Assembly: GCF_000772045.1 (NCBI RefSeq)
Contig: NZ_CP009754.1
Coordinates: forward strand, 2,480,001 to 2,544,000
From: Streptomyces sp. CCM_MD2014
GTDB lineage: Bacteria > Actinomycetota > Actinomycetes > Streptomycetales > Streptomycetaceae
Direction of reading: 5' to 3'
Length of the DNA stretch: 64,000 nucleotides
Shown in pieces: positions 36,729 through 48,932 of the stretch. The notes below the pieces were generated by a model, which was not told the DNA's origin, did not search any database, and saw only the letters and a program-made list of their open reading frames with translations. Within the stretch, counting starts at the first letter, position 1. The number at the start of each line of letters is the position of its first letter. A program made the position numbers and the translations under genes.

Positions 36729-37685
36729 TCAGCGCTCGGGCGCGTCCGCCGCGGTGATCTCCCGGCACCGGTCGACGTCCTCGGCCATCTGCACGAGCAG
36801 CGCGTCCAGCGTCTCGAACTTCGCCTGTCCGCGTACGAACGCCACGAAGTCCACGGCGACGTGCAGGCCGTACAGCTCCAGGCCCACGCGGTCGATGGCG
36901 TACGCCTCGACGGTGCGCTCGGTGCCCTCGAACTGCGGATTGGTGCCGACGGAGATCGCGGCCGGCATGGCCTCGCCCTGGGCGTGCAGCCAGCCGGCGT
37001 AGACGCCGTCGGCCGGGATCGCGGTGTGCGGGAGGGTCTCGACGTTGGCCGTCGGGAAGCCCATCTCACGGCCCCGCTGGGCGCCGCGCACCACCACGCC
37101 CTCCACGCGGTGCGGGCGGCCCAGGATCTCGGCGGCGCCCGCCACGTCGCCCTCGGCGACCAGGCGGCGGGTCAGGGTGGAGGAGAACGGCTCGCCGCCG
37201 CCCGCCTCGCCGGTGACGTACAGGTCGACGACCTCGACCTCGAAGTCGTAGACCTTGCCCTGCTCGATGAGGAAGTCCACGTTCCCGGCGGCCTTGTGGC
37301 CGAAGCGGAAGTTGGGGCCCTCGACGACGGCCTTGGCGCGCAGCCGGTCGACCAGGACCTTGACCACGAAGTCGGCCGCGGAGAGCTTCGAGAACTCCTT
37401 GGTGAAGGGGAGGATCAGCACCGCGTCCACGCCCAGGTCCGCCATCAGTTCGGCCCGGCGGTGGTGCGGGGCGAGCAGCGGCGGGTGGCTTCCGGGGCGG
37501 ACGACCTCGCTGGGGTGCGGGTCGAAGGTGACGACGACGGCGGGGACGCCCAGCTCGCGGGCGCGGTCCACGGCGTGCCTGATGATCAGCTGGTGCCCGC
37601 GGTGGACGCCGTCGTAGGAGCCGATGGTGACGACGCTGCGTCCCCAGTCCTCGGGGATGTCCTCCAAGCCACGCCAGCGCTGCAC
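36729..37685 (-). CDS. ribF: Bifunctional riboflavin kinase / FAD synthetase
   Basis: 318 aa from the GTG at 37685 (GGAG 8 nt upstream). The N-terminal nucleotidyltransferase domain carries the (T/S)IGSYDGVHRGHQ nucleotide-binding motif. The C-terminal riboflavin kinase domain has the RGREMGFPTANV motif and DGVYAGW. It makes FMN and FAD from riboflavin and ATP in the cytoplasm. Length matches the family. In many actinomycetes ribF lies next to truB and rbfA, as here, with the STAND-like gene interposed. Confidence 0.95.
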   Translation of the reverse strand: MQRWRGLEDIPEDWGRSVVTIGSYDGVHRGHQLIIRHAVDRARELGVPAVVVTFDPHPSEVVRPGSHPPLLAPHHRRAELMADLGVDAVLILPFTKEFSKLSAADFVVKVLVDRLRAKAVVEGPNFRFGHKAAGNVDFLIEQGKVYDFEVEVVDLYVTGEAGGGEPFSSTLTRRLVAEGDVAGAAEILGRPHRVEGVVVRGAQRGREMGFPTANVETLPHTAIPADGVYAGWLHAQGEAMPAAISVGTNPQFEGTERTVEAYAIDRVGLELYGLHVAVDFVAFVRGQAKFETLDALLVQMAEDVDRCREITAADAPER

Positions 37686-37841
37686 TGTGTCCGCTCCTTG
37701 GTGCTTCCGTGGTTTCCATGGTTTCCGTGGTGACCCTTGCGCAGGACTAAGGGTGCCATGCCGTCCGGCTCCCGCCCGCATCGGCATCGGCGCTGTGACC
37801 GGGTGCACGCCGTGCGGGCCCGGTGGGCGGTGGCGGCCGGG

Positions 37842-40800
37842 TCAGGCCGGGACGCGGGCGCCCGCCAGCCGCTCGATCGTGCGGCGGGTGCTCGGGCCCA
37901 CCAGCGCGGCCCAGTCCTCGGGTGCGTCGGTGAGCCAGCCGGTCAGGCGGGTGGCGAACCCGGGGACGTGGCGGGCCAGGTCGACCAGGCCCCGGTCGAA
38001 GCGGGTGGCGCCGTCCGGGGTGCTGACCAGGATCAGCCCGATGCGGTGGACGAGGGCGCGCAGTTCCCCGCGGTCGCACCGGGCTGCGGCGTGCAGCAGC
38101 GCGTCCAGGACCGCGGGTTCCCGCTCGTGGGCGAACAGGTGCTCCCGCAGTGCGCGGCGGAGCGGGGCGCCTGCTGCGGCCCCGTCGGCGGCGAGGACGG
38201 TGGCGAGCGCGGCCCGCACCGGCTCGGGACCGTCGTCCAGGAGGCGGGTGACCAGCGGAAGGAGTACGGCGCGGGGTGCCGGGTCCCGGTCGAGGCGCCG
38301 GTCGACGTACGCGGCCAGGTGCCCGGCGGTCTCGGGGCGTTCCGCCACGGCCCGCCCCACGAGCGCGGCCACCCGGTGGGTCAGCGCGGGCGTGGTGGCG
38401 TCGGCGAGCCTGCGCAGCGCCTCCCCGGCGTCCGGGCCGAGCAGGCGGGCCCGGAAGGCCTCGAGGACGGGCTCGGGATGGGTCGGCAGGGCGGTGGCCA
38501 CCGCGCTCGGCGGAAGGTACGGGTCGCAGGCGGCGAAGTGGTCGAGGGCTCTGGGGAGGTGGCGGTCGCGGCAGCCCGGGTCCTGGACGAGCAGGGCGAG
38601 CGCGCCACCGCGCAGGGGGCTGTCGGAGGGGCCGGCGAGCAGCACCAGGGCGGCGTGGCGGAGCAGGGTGCGGTCGGCGCCGGTGCGGGCGTGCGGGGCG
38701 GTGCGCAGTCCGTGGGTGACGGCCGCGATCTGCCGTGCCGGGCGCTCGTCGCGGGCCCACCGCTCCACGGCGCGGCAGAGCGCGGACGGCTCTTCCTCGG
38801 CCAGGACGGCGAGCAGTTCGTCGGCGCGCCGGTGCGCGCTGTCGACGAGCACGTCCGTGAGGCCGTCCAGCGCGCGGTGGCGGTGGGTGTGCAGCAGTGC
38901 CTGCGCGGCCGTCGCGACGGTGGCGTGCGGGGTGGCGGGCAACGGCCGCTCGTCGTCGAACCAGCGGACGAGGAGCGGTTGGACGGCCGGGGGGTCGGCG
39001 GTGAGCAGCCCGGCCACGGTGTCCAGGTGGCGGGGGCCGGGCTCGTGCGGGGGGCGGTCGGCGAGGACGAGGCGGCGCAGCAGGTCCAGGCGGGTGGACT
39101 CGGGCAGGCGCAGGGCCGTCCAGAAGCCGGGCCCGAACACCTGCGGCGTCGGCTGCCCTTCCGCTCCCCGTTCCGCGATGCCGTCGGCGAGCAGTCGCAG
39201 CACCTCCGTGTACGGCGTCGCGTCGGGTACGCGGGTGAGCACCCCGGCGAGCAGTCGGGCGGCCCACCAGGAGTGCGGGTCGAGGTCGAGGGCGTGCACC
39301 AGCTCCTCGAGGGTCAGGGCGAGTTGGGGGACGCCGTGCTGCCGGGCGAGGAGCAGGACCGCCTCGACGACGGAGCCGATGCGGTGGTGCGGGACGGGGA
39401 GGGTGCGCGTGCCGTGCGGGGTGTCGCGGCGGTGGACGAGGGCGCGCAGGGCCCCGTCCAGGTCCAGGTGGGTGCCCTGGATCCAGTCGGCGAGTGCCTC
39501 GTGCGCGAAGCGGTAGCCGCTGCCCGCGGGGACGAAGAGACCTTCGGCGAGCACGGCCGACGCCCAGCCGGTGCCGCCGCCCAGCCGGGCCGGGGCCGGT
39601 CCCCACGGGAACAGTGTCTCGAACGACTCCCGGTCCAGTCCGCCCTGCCCGGGTCCGAGGCTGCGCCGGGCCGCCTCGTGGACCTGTCCGGAGACCTTCG
39701 CCGCGAGCCGGCGCACGGCGGTGCCGCGCAGGCCGTTCTCCGCGGCCAGGCGGGTGGCGACGCGCAGGCACATCAGGTCCAGGTACGCCGCGAAGACCGC
39801 GTCCCGGGTGACGGGGACCGGGGCCGGGGAGCCGGGGAGGGCGGCGTGGACCTCCGCGAGCAGGCGGAGGGTGAGGGGGTGCCCGGCGTCCGCCTCCGCC
39901 AGGACCCCTTCCGGTACGCCGAGGCGGGCTCGCACCCGGCGGGCCTCGTCGTCGCGCAGGCCGTCCAGGCGGACGCAGGGCGGGAGCCCGGCGTGGCCGC
40001 GTCCCCGGGGGCCCGCGGACACCGGCTCGGAGTGCGTCGGCCCGGCGGAGGCCCGCCCGGGGTACGCCGGCTCGGCGGACACCCGCCCGGAGCGCGCCGC
40101 CTCGGCAGACACCAGCCCCGAGCGCGCCGCCTCAGCAGACACCAGCCCCGAGGACGTCGGCTCGGCGGACACCGGTCGCAGGTCGGTGGCTTCGGATCCC
40201 CGCGTGGCTGCGGCGGCCGTGCCGGCCGGCGCTTCCGGTCCCCCCGCGTCACCGGTGCGACGCGGCCACGGCGCTCCGCCGGGCTCCCCGTGTGCCCCGG
40301 GCGCGGCGGCTCCGACGCCGACCGTCCCGGACAGGGGCGCCCCGTCCTCCGCCCAGTCCGACGCCCCCTCCCCCGCCCGGAACACCGGCACCCGACCGAA
40401 GGAAACACCGCCGGCCGACACACCACCGACCGGCACATGACCGGCCGCCTCCGCAGGCCGGGTTCCGCCGATCGCCCCGTGCGCCGCCGCACCGTGGCCC
40501 ACCCCCGGCACCTGCCCCCAAAGACCCGTTCCGGACGAGGAGACGGCACCCGCCTCCCCCGTCCCCCCTGCGGCGGCCACCCCGGGCGACGGGAGCTGCG
40601 CCACCCACCCGGACCCGCGCGCAGCGGTCGCCGGACCGGACGTCGGCGCACCGGTGGACCGAGGGGTCGACGGCGGCGTCCCCGACCCCGCCCCGTACAG
40701 CAGCTCCCCCGGGAACTCCGCCCCCGCGTGCTCCCAGTACTCCGGGCGGCAGGCCACCACGAGCCGTGCACCCGTCTCCCGCAGCCAGGTGGCCGTGCTC

Positions 40801-42083
40801 TCGGTCCACTCGGGGAGCCGGTGGGCGAGGACGGGCGGCATCTCCTCGGGGCCGTCGAGGAGGACCAGCAGGGGCCGGCCTGCGGCACGGGCCAGGTGGG
40901 CGAGGCGTTCCGGGGTGATGTCGCCGAGGCCGGCGGGGCGGGAGGGGTCCGAGGCGGCCACGATGCGGGCCGCCCTGGCCAGGGTCCGGCGGGCCGCGTC
41001 CGCCACCGACGTGTCGTCGTCGAGCAGGTCGGCCCCGCGCAGCCACAGCGTGGGCGCCGCCTCCGGGCCTCCGGCACGGCGGGCGGCGAGGGCCGCCAGC
41101 TCCGTCGTACGGCCGCTGCCCGGCTCGCCGACCAGGCCGAGGACGTGGGCGTGGCTCGCGGCGAAGGCGGCGAATTCGCGGGCCGTTCCCGCGCGTTCGA
41201 CCGGTTCCGGCGCCCAGGCCCCGCCGCCGGGGCCGGTGGCGGGGCCGGTGGCGGGGCCGGTGGCGGGGCCGCCCTCCCGCACCGACGTCGCCGTCAGGGC
41301 CAGCACACCGGCCAGGTTGAGGTCGGCGCCGTACGCCGGGACCGTCGCCTCGTTCTCGGCGAGGAGGCCGGCGAGCGGGCCCGTCGCCGGGCGGCGCAGG
41401 GGCAGGGCGAAGCCGACGTCGCTGTGGCCGGAGCTGAGGGCGGTGCCGAGGACGCCGAGGACGGCGCCGGTCGCCACGTCGAGCACGGGACCGCCGGCCG
41501 CGCCGCCGCCCAGTCGCAGGGCGTCCCGCCCGGACGTGCCGACGGCGAGTTCCAGGGCGTCGCCGACGAGGTGGAAGCGGTCGGTGGCGGCGTAGGTCAC
41601 GTCGGTGGCGCCCAGGACGCGGGCCTCGCGCCAGCCGCCGGCGGCGATGCGGACGTAGGTCCCGGCCTCGACGCGGTCCCGCGTGGTGAGGGGCAGCGGG
41701 TCGACGCCGAGGCCCCCGGTGCGGACGAGGGCCAGGCCGAGGGCGGGCAGCGGGGTCACGTCGGCGGCGGCCACGACGCGCCGCCGGTCACCCGCGGTGC
41801 TCAGGACCAGCCGGGAGAGTCCGTCGACCGATTCGTGGCTGGTGAGGACCGTGCCGTGGTGGTCGGCGACGAACCCGGTGCCGCGGGGACGGCCGGCGAG
41901 GTCGTGGAAGCGGATCAGGGAGGCGTCGTCGGACGCGCATCCGGCCGGACCGGACGCATACTCCTCCGCCGGATCGGAGTCCCGGACGACCGGGGATCCG
42001 TCTCTCGCTCCCCGGGAGCCGTCCGCGGGCCACTCCCCCGCCGTGCCGCCCGTCACCCCCCGGGACCGGTTCCGCGACGCCAT
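37842..42083 (-). CDS. Trypsin-like domain fused to a STAND/NACHT-type NTPase, 1413 aa
   Basis: The ATG at 42083 has GGGGAGG 7 nt upstream. The N-terminal part (about 55-235) has a trypsin/HtrA-like fold (GTGFVADHHGTVLTSHESV with candidate H83). The expected Asp position reads ALGLALVR (G116), and the nucleophile motif is GGAAGGPV with A196 in place of Ser, so proteolysis is unlikely. A P-loop NTPase follows (GEPGSGRTT 319-327, Walker B LLVLLDGPEE about 405-414), then a long low-complexity insert (about 460-700) with 10-residue repeats. The C-terminus is a long Ala/Leu/Arg-rich helical-repeat region. This order resembles STAND signalling proteins with an effector domain, sensor repeats and NTPase switch. 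Partner and ligand are unknown. Confidence 0.8.
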   Translation of the reverse strand: MASRNRSRGVTGGTAGEWPADGSRGARDGSPVVRDSDPAEEYASGPAGCASDDASLIRFHDLAGRPRGTGFVADHHGTVLTSHESVDGLSRLVLSTAGDRRRVVAAADVTPLPALGLALVRTGGLGVDPLPLTTRDRVEAGTYVRIAAGGWREARVLGATDVTYAATDRFHLVGDALELAVGTSGRDALRLGGGAAGGPVLDVATGAVLGVLGTALSSGHSDVGFALPLRRPATGPLAGLLAENEATVPAYGADLNLAGVLALTATSVREGGPATGPATGPATGPGGGAWAPEPVERAGTAREFAAFAASHAHVLGLVGEPGSGRTTELAALAARRAGGPEAAPTLWLRGADLLDDDTSVADAARRTLARAARIVAASDPSRPAGLGDITPERLAHLARAAGRPLLVLLDGPEEMPPVLAHRLPEWTESTATWLRETGARLVVACRPEYWEHAGAEFPGELLYGAGSGTPPSTPRSTGAPTSGPATAARGSGWVAQLPSPGVAAAGGTGEAGAVSSSGTGLWGQVPGVGHGAAAHGAIGGTRPAEAAGHVPVGGVSAGGVSFGRVPVFRAGEGASDWAEDGAPLSGTVGVGAAAPGAHGEPGGAPWPRRTGDAGGPEAPAGTAAAATRGSEATDLRPVSAEPTSSGLVSAEAARSGLVSAEAARSGRVSAEPAYPGRASAGPTHSEPVSAGPRGRGHAGLPPCVRLDGLRDDEARRVRARLGVPEGVLAEADAGHPLTLRLLAEVHAALPGSPAPVPVTRDAVFAAYLDLMCLRVATRLAAENGLRGTAVRRLAAKVSGQVHEAARRSLGPGQGGLDRESFETLFPWGPAPARLGGGTGWASAVLAEGLFVPAGSGYRFAHEALADWIQGTHLDLDGALRALVHRRDTPHGTRTLPVPHHRIGSVVEAVLLLARQHGVPQLALTLEELVHALDLDPHSWWAARLLAGVLTRVPDATPYTEVLRLLADGIAERGAEGQPTPQVFGPGFWTALRLPESTRLDLLRRLVLADRPPHEPGPRHLDTVAGLLTADPPAVQPLLVRWFDDERPLPATPHATVATAAQALLHTHRHRALDGLTDVLVDSAHRRADELLAVLAEEEPSALCRAVERWARDERPARQIAAVTHGLRTAPHARTGADRTLLRHAALVLLAGPSDSPLRGGALALLVQDPGCRDRHLPRALDHFAACDPYLPPSAVATALPTHPEPVLEAFRARLLGPDAGEALRRLADATTPALTHRVAALVGRAVAERPETAGHLAAYVDRRLDRDPAPRAVLLPLVTRLLDDGPEPVRAALATVLAADGAAAGAPLRRALREHLFAHEREPAVLDALLHAAARCDRGELRALVHRIGLILVSTPDGATRFDRGLVDLARHVPGFATRLTGWLTDAPEDWAALVGPSTRRTIERLAGARVPA
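40017..40176. repeat. Tandem 30-bp repeat inside the STAND-like gene
   Basis: About five imperfect 30-bp units encode the decapeptide pattern (L/P/R)VSAE-x-A/T-x-SG on the minus strand (about residues 635-690). Two neighbouring units are almost identical. The period of 30 keeps the frame, so copy number can vary without breaking the gene. Confidence 0.8.
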
Positions 42084-42270
42084 CGTCGAGCCTCCCCGCC
42101 GTACACCCGTGCTGTGTGTTCGACGGTAGGCGCGTGATGATCAGCGGGACAGATGCCGTGGCCAACGCGCCCCCTTCCACTCCCCCGGTTCACTCCGAGC
42201 GCCTGCCCGGACGGGTGAACAAAAGGGGTGGGCTGGATAGACCCTAGGGGGTGGGGGAACCGAGGGGGGA

Positions 42271-42316
42271 CCGTGGAGCGGCGACAGTGGCAGTCCCCGT
42301 GATCGCCGCTCCACGG
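42271..42316. terminator. Terminator hairpin downstream of truB
   Basis: Perfect 14-bp stem (CCGTGGAGCGGCGA, 42271-42284, with 42303-42316) and an 18-nt loop, 23 bp beyond the truB stop on the minus strand. It separates the translation gene cluster from the STAND-like gene. Confidence 0.75.
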
Positions 42317-42338
42317 GCGGACCCGGCGGTGTGCCGGC

Positions 42339-43244
42339 TCAGCCGAACACGGCCAGGCTCTTCGCCTTGCCCTTCTGCTCCTCCACGAGGGCGAGGAGGC
42401 GCCCGTCGGGATCGAAGACGGCGACGGCACCGGCGCCCGCGTACTCCTCGGGCATCTCCAGTCGTACGCCGTTGGTGAGCAGCCGGGCCCGCTTGGTGTC
42501 CACGTCCCAGCGCGGGAAGGCGGCACCGGCCGCGTCCGCGACGGGCATGACGGTGAGCTCCTGCTGGAGCTGGTCCAGCGTCCGGGCACGGTCCAGCTTG
42601 TACGGCCCGACGCGGGTGCGGCGCAGCGCCGTGAGGTGCCCGCCGACGCCGAGGTCGGCGCCCAGGTCCCGGGCGAGGGCGCGGATGTAGGTGCCGGAGG
42701 AGCAGGTCACCGAGACCACCAGGTCGAGCACCGGGGTGCCGTCGTCGGCGACGGCGTCCCGGACGTCGTACACCGCGAAGGAGGAGACGGTGACGGGGCG
42801 GGCGGGGATCTCGAAGTCCTCGCCCTCGCGGGCCCGCTTGTAGGAGCGCACTCCCTTGATCTTGATGGCGCTGACCTTGGACGGCACCTGCATGATGTCG
42901 CCGCTCAGCTTGGCGACACCGGCGTCGATCGCCTCCCGGGTGACCTTGGAGGCGTCCCGCGACCCCGTGATCTCGCCCTCGGCGTCGTCGGTGAGCGTCG
43001 TCTGCCCGAGCCTGATGGTGCCCAGGTACTCCTTCTCGGTGAGGGCGAGGTGCCCGAGGAGCTTGGTGGCCCGCTCCACCCCGAGGACCAGGACGCCCGT
43101 CGCCATCGGGTCGAGCGTGCCGGCGTGCCCGACGCGCCGGGTGCGGGCGATGCCCCGCATCTTGGCGACGACGTCGTGCGAAGTGAAGCCCGACGGCTTG
43201 TCGACGATGACAAGGCCGTCGGGCGTGGTGTGCTTCTCGGTCAT
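42339..43244 (-). CDS. truB: tRNA pseudouridine-55 synthase
   Basis: 301 aa. TruB converts U55 to pseudouridine in the T-loop of tRNAs. The catalytic motif GHAGTLDPMATG with D45 is present, as are VDKPSGFTSHD near the start and a C-terminal PUA-like part. Its ATG overlaps the rbfA stop (ATGA), so the two are translationally coupled. It is the distal gene of the infB-side cluster; the order rbfA-truB is conserved in bacteria. Confidence 0.96.
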   Translation of the reverse strand: MTEKHTTPDGLVIVDKPSGFTSHDVVAKMRGIARTRRVGHAGTLDPMATGVLVLGVERATKLLGHLALTEKEYLGTIRLGQTTLTDDAEGEITGSRDASKVTREAIDAGVAKLSGDIMQVPSKVSAIKIKGVRSYKRAREGEDFEIPARPVTVSSFAVYDVRDAVADDGTPVLDLVVSVTCSSGTYIRALARDLGADLGVGGHLTALRRTRVGPYKLDRARTLDQLQQELTVMPVADAAGAAFPRWDVDTKRARLLTNGVRLEMPEEYAGAGAVAVFDPDGRLLALVEEQKGKAKSLAVFG

Positions 43245-43723
43245 TTAGCGGTGTCGTCCGTCTCGTCGGCCTCGACGGCGCCCTCGGTGTCGGTCTCGTC
43301 CTCGCCCGGCTTGCGGTACGGGTCCGCGTCGCCCGCGTACGTGGCGCCCGCGGACGCCTCGCGCACCTTCTCGTCGGACTGGCGCGCCCGGTCGAGGAGG
43401 TCCTCGATGTTGCGGGCGGTGTCCGGCAGGGCGTCCATGACGAAGGTCAGGGTCGGCGTGAACTTCACGCCCGCCGCCTTGCCGACCTCGGAGCGCAGGA
43501 TGCCCTTGGCGCTCTCCAGGCCCGCCGCGGCGGCCTTGCGCTCCTCGTCGTCCCCGTAGACCGTGTAGAAGACGGTCGCCTCCCGCAGGTCACCGGTGAC
43601 CCGGGTGTCCGTGATGGTGACGTGCGAGCCGAGCCGCGGGTCCTTGATCCCGCGCTGCAGCTTCTGGGCCACCACCTCTCGGATGAGGTCCGCCAGCCTT
43701 TTCGCCCGCGCGTTGTCGGCCAC
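43241..43723 (-). CDS. rbfA: 30S ribosome-binding factor A
   Basis: 160 aa from the GTG at 43723 (GGGAG 8 nt upstream); a longer open frame runs upstream but overlaps the DUF503 gene. RbfA assists late 16S rRNA and 30S maturation and cold adaptation. The KH-like core is seen in DPRLGSHVTITDTRVTGDL and TPTLTFVMDALPDTA. The last 35 residues form an acidic tail (DETDTEGAVEADETDD) typical of actinobacterial RbfA. Coupled to truB. Confidence 0.95.
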   Translation of the reverse strand: MADNARAKRLADLIREVVAQKLQRGIKDPRLGSHVTITDTRVTGDLREATVFYTVYGDDEERKAAAAGLESAKGILRSEVGKAAGVKFTPTLTFVMDALPDTARNIEDLLDRARQSDEKVREASAGATYAGDADPYRKPGEDETDTEGAVEADETDDTAK

Positions 43724-43779
43724 TGGTCCGTCTCCCGTTCTTTCTTCTCTTGCCTGATCTGGTCTTCTGCCCGATCTGG

Positions 43780-44088
43780 TCAGTCGTCGTCGCCGTGGAA
43801 GCGCCGTCGCACCGACAGCAGTTCCACCTCGGGGCGGCCGGCCACCAGCCGCTCGCACCGGTCGAGCACGTCGCTGAGGTGGCCCGCGTCGCCGGACACC
43901 ATGGCCAGGCCGACGACCGCCCGGCGGTGGAGGTTCATGTGCTCCACCTCCGCCGCGCTCACCGCGTACTTCCGCTGGAGTTCGGCGACGATCGGACGGA
44001 CGACGGAGCGCTTCTCCTTCAGCGAATGTACGTCGCCGAGGAGGAGGTCGAAGGACAGCGTCCCCACATACATGTGAAACCGGTTCAC
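43780..44088 (-). CDS. DUF503 (YlxP-like) small protein
   Basis: Up to 102 aa. The GTG at 44088 or the ATG at 44073 may be the start; neither has a strong ribosome binding site. The family core is clear: YVGTLSFDLLLGDVHSLKEKRSVVRP is the typical opening (cited here by its parts LSFDLLLGD and HSLKEKRS), then VSAAEVEHMNLHRRAVVGLA. DUF503/YlxP proteins lie between infB and rbfA in many Gram-positive bacteria, as here, and are small dimeric proteins possibly linked to ribosome maturation. Precise function unknown. Confidence 0.88.
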   Translation of the reverse strand: MNRFHMYVGTLSFDLLLGDVHSLKEKRSVVRPIVAELQRKYAVSAAEVEHMNLHRRAVVGLAMVSGDAGHLSDVLDRCERLVAGRPEVELLSVRRRFHGDDD

Positions 44089-44225
44089 CCGCCGGTCCGG
44101 GATCGATGGCCCCGCCGCGAACGGGCGGGATCATCTGAACCGTACAACGAACGGCCGGGGCCGATCGACGGATATTGTGCTCCGCCGACCGGCCCCGGAC
44201 CGGTCACTCCCGGAAGGCGCGGTGC

Positions 44226-47285
<3,060 letters not shown>

Positions 47286-47446
47286 TTCGCTCCTCTGAGG
47301 TCCGGGTTGCGTCCGGACCGTCGCTAGTTCATGGGCGTACTCATCGCGTACTCATCGAGTGCTCATCGCAATCTCGACCTGCTTTCGACTCGCGAGGTAC
47401 CAGACCGCGCGGGGTTCCGCGCGGCATGTCTTCCTTACCACGTTGC

Positions 47447-47752
47447 TCACATGCTGCTTTCAGCAGCCTTGCTGCAACCTTGTGCCTGCTCGACGTAGTG
47501 GCGCAACGCCTTTACGTCGAGCGGACCCGGGACGCGGAGCGCCCGCGGGAACGCCTTGCGGCGCACTGCCTGGTCGACACAGACCGGCACGGGGTGGACG
47601 TACGCACCCCGGCCGGGCAGCGTACCGCGCGGATCAGGGGTGCAATGACCCTCGACCGCGACGGTGCGCAGCAGCTCGCTCTTGACCGCTCGCTCCCGGC
47701 ACCCCACGCAGGTGCGCTCGGGGCATGCTCGGGTACGTGTCCGGCCAGACAC
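47447..47752 (-). CDS. ylxR: YlxR (DUF448) RNA-binding protein
   Basis: 101 aa from GTG at 47752. The family signature is present: PERTCVGCRERAVKSELLR with two Cys, then GRGAYVHPVPVC and a basic helix (AVRRKAFPRAL). YlxR proteins are encoded between nusA and infB in most Gram-positive bacteria and bind RNA or RNase P in some species. The first ten residues are basic. Same strand and cluster as nusA (about 180 bp upstream) and infB (about 160 bp downstream). Confidence 0.9.
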   Translation of the reverse strand: MSGRTRTRACPERTCVGCRERAVKSELLRTVAVEGHCTPDPRGTLPGRGAYVHPVPVCVDQAVRRKAFPRALRVPGPLDVKALRHYVEQAQGCSKAAESSM

Positions 47753-47863
47753 TCCTAAGTCTACCTCCCCGGATCGACCTCACCCCTTCGGGGCAAGAAT
47801 CGAACACGTGCCGCAAGCAAAGCTGTCGTGATCTCAGCGGCCTGCGGCTTGGATCTATTCCCC

Positions 47864-47932
47864 GGCGCCTCGGACGGCCGGTCGTCCGGTGCCTCGGACG
47901 GCCGGTCGTCGGGTGCCTCGGACGGCCGGTCC
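47864..47932. repeat. Three 24-bp tandem repeats immediately 3' of nusA
   Basis: Units starting GCCTCGGACGGCCGG at 47867, 47891 and 47915 (period 24). On the minus strand they lie in the nusA frame just after its TAG and would read DDRPSEAP three times. They continue the PDDQPSE motif at the end of NusA itself. Confidence 0.85.
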
Positions 47933-48930
47933 TACTCGGACGGCTGGTCGTCAGGCTGCTCGGTGTCCGGGCGGATGTCGATCCGCCAGCCGGTCAGCCG
48001 GGCCGCGAGCCTGGCGTTCTGGCCCTCCTTGCCGATGGCCAGCGAAAGCTGGTAGTCGGGCACGATCACGCGGGCGGAGCGGGCCGCCAGGTCGACGACC
48101 TCCACCTTGGAGACGCGGGCCGGGGAGAGCGCGTTCGCCACCATCTCGGCCGGGTCGTCCGACCAGTCGACGATGTCGATCTTCTCACCGTTCAGCTCGC
48201 CCATGACGTTGCGCACCCGGCCGCCCATGGGGCCGATGCAGGCACCCTTGGCGTTCAGGCCGGAGCGGGTGGAGCGTACGGCGATCTTGGTGCGGTGGCC
48301 GGCCTCGCGGGCGATCGCGGAGATCTCGACGGACCCGTCGGCGATCTCCGGCACCTCAAGGGCGAACAGCTTCTTCACCAGGTTGGGGTGCGTGCGGGAG
48401 AGCGTCACGGAGGGGCCCCGTACGCCCTTGGCGACGCGGACGACGTAGGACCGCAGCCGCGTGCCGTGCGGGTAGGTCTCGCCGGGCACCTGCTCCTGCA
48501 CCGGCAGGATGGCCTCCAGCTTGCCGATGTCGACCAGCACGTTCTTCGGGTCGCGGCCCTGCTGGACCACGCCGGTGACGATGTCGCCCTCACGGCCGGC
48601 GTACTCGCCGAGCGTCGCGTCGTCCTCGGCGTCGCGCAGCCGCTGCAGGATGACCTGCTTGGCGGTGGTGGCTGCGATGCGGCCGAAGTCGGACGGGGTG
48701 TCGTCGAACTCGCGGGCCGCCTGGCCCTCCTCGAGGTCGTCGGGGTCCTCCTTCGCCCACACGGTCACGTGCCCGGTGTTCCGGTCGAGCTGCACGCGCG
48801 CGTGCCGACGGCTTCCCTCTGTGCGGTGGTAGGCGATGAGGAGGGCCGACTCGATCGCTTCGACCAGCAGGTCGAAGGAGATCTCCTTCTCCCGTACCAA
48901 GCCCCGCAGGGCGCTCATGTCGATGTCCAC
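47932..48930 (-). CDS. nusA: Transcription termination/antitermination factor NusA
   Basis: 332 aa from GTG at 48930 (GAGGAGG 7 nt upstream, inside the rimP stop region). It has an N-terminal RNA-polymerase-binding domain, an S1 domain ([24 protein letters not shown]) and two KH domains ([30 protein letters not shown]). It lacks the acidic repeats found in proteobacteria, as usual for actinomycetes. NusA binds RNA polymerase and nascent RNA and controls pausing, termination and rRNA antitermination. The C-terminus ends in a Pro/Asp/Glu-rich tail cut by a TAG, with in-frame repeats beyond it. Confidence 0.96.
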   Translation of the reverse strand: MDIDMSALRGLVREKEISFDLLVEAIESALLIAYHRTEGSRRHARVQLDRNTGHVTVWAKEDPDDLEEGQAAREFDDTPSDFGRIAATTAKQVILQRLRDAEDDATLGEYAGREGDIVTGVVQQGRDPKNVLVDIGKLEAILPVQEQVPGETYPHGTRLRSYVVRVAKGVRGPSVTLSRTHPNLVKKLFALEVPEIADGSVEISAIAREAGHRTKIAVRSTRSGLNAKGACIGPMGGRVRNVMGELNGEKIDIVDWSDDPAEMVANALSPARVSKVEVVDLAARSARVIVPDYQLSLAIGKEGQNARLAARLTGWRIDIRPDTEQPDDQPSE

Positions 48931-48932
48931 GG

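Noticed and set aside
36729..37808. Longer RibF starting at 37808
   Set aside because: The extra 41 residues are not RibF-like; GTG 37685 has GGAG at 8 nt and the usual QRW start.
37737..42137. Plus-strand open frame of about 1466 codons opposite the STAND-like gene
   Set aside because: High-GC antisense frame without any family motif; the minus-strand gene has a strong ribosome binding site and P-loop.
44089..44225. Terminator after infB
   Set aside because: Complementary CCGGGGCC and GGCCCCGG blocks exist but the loop is over 25 nt and the stem short, so I do not report it as a feature.
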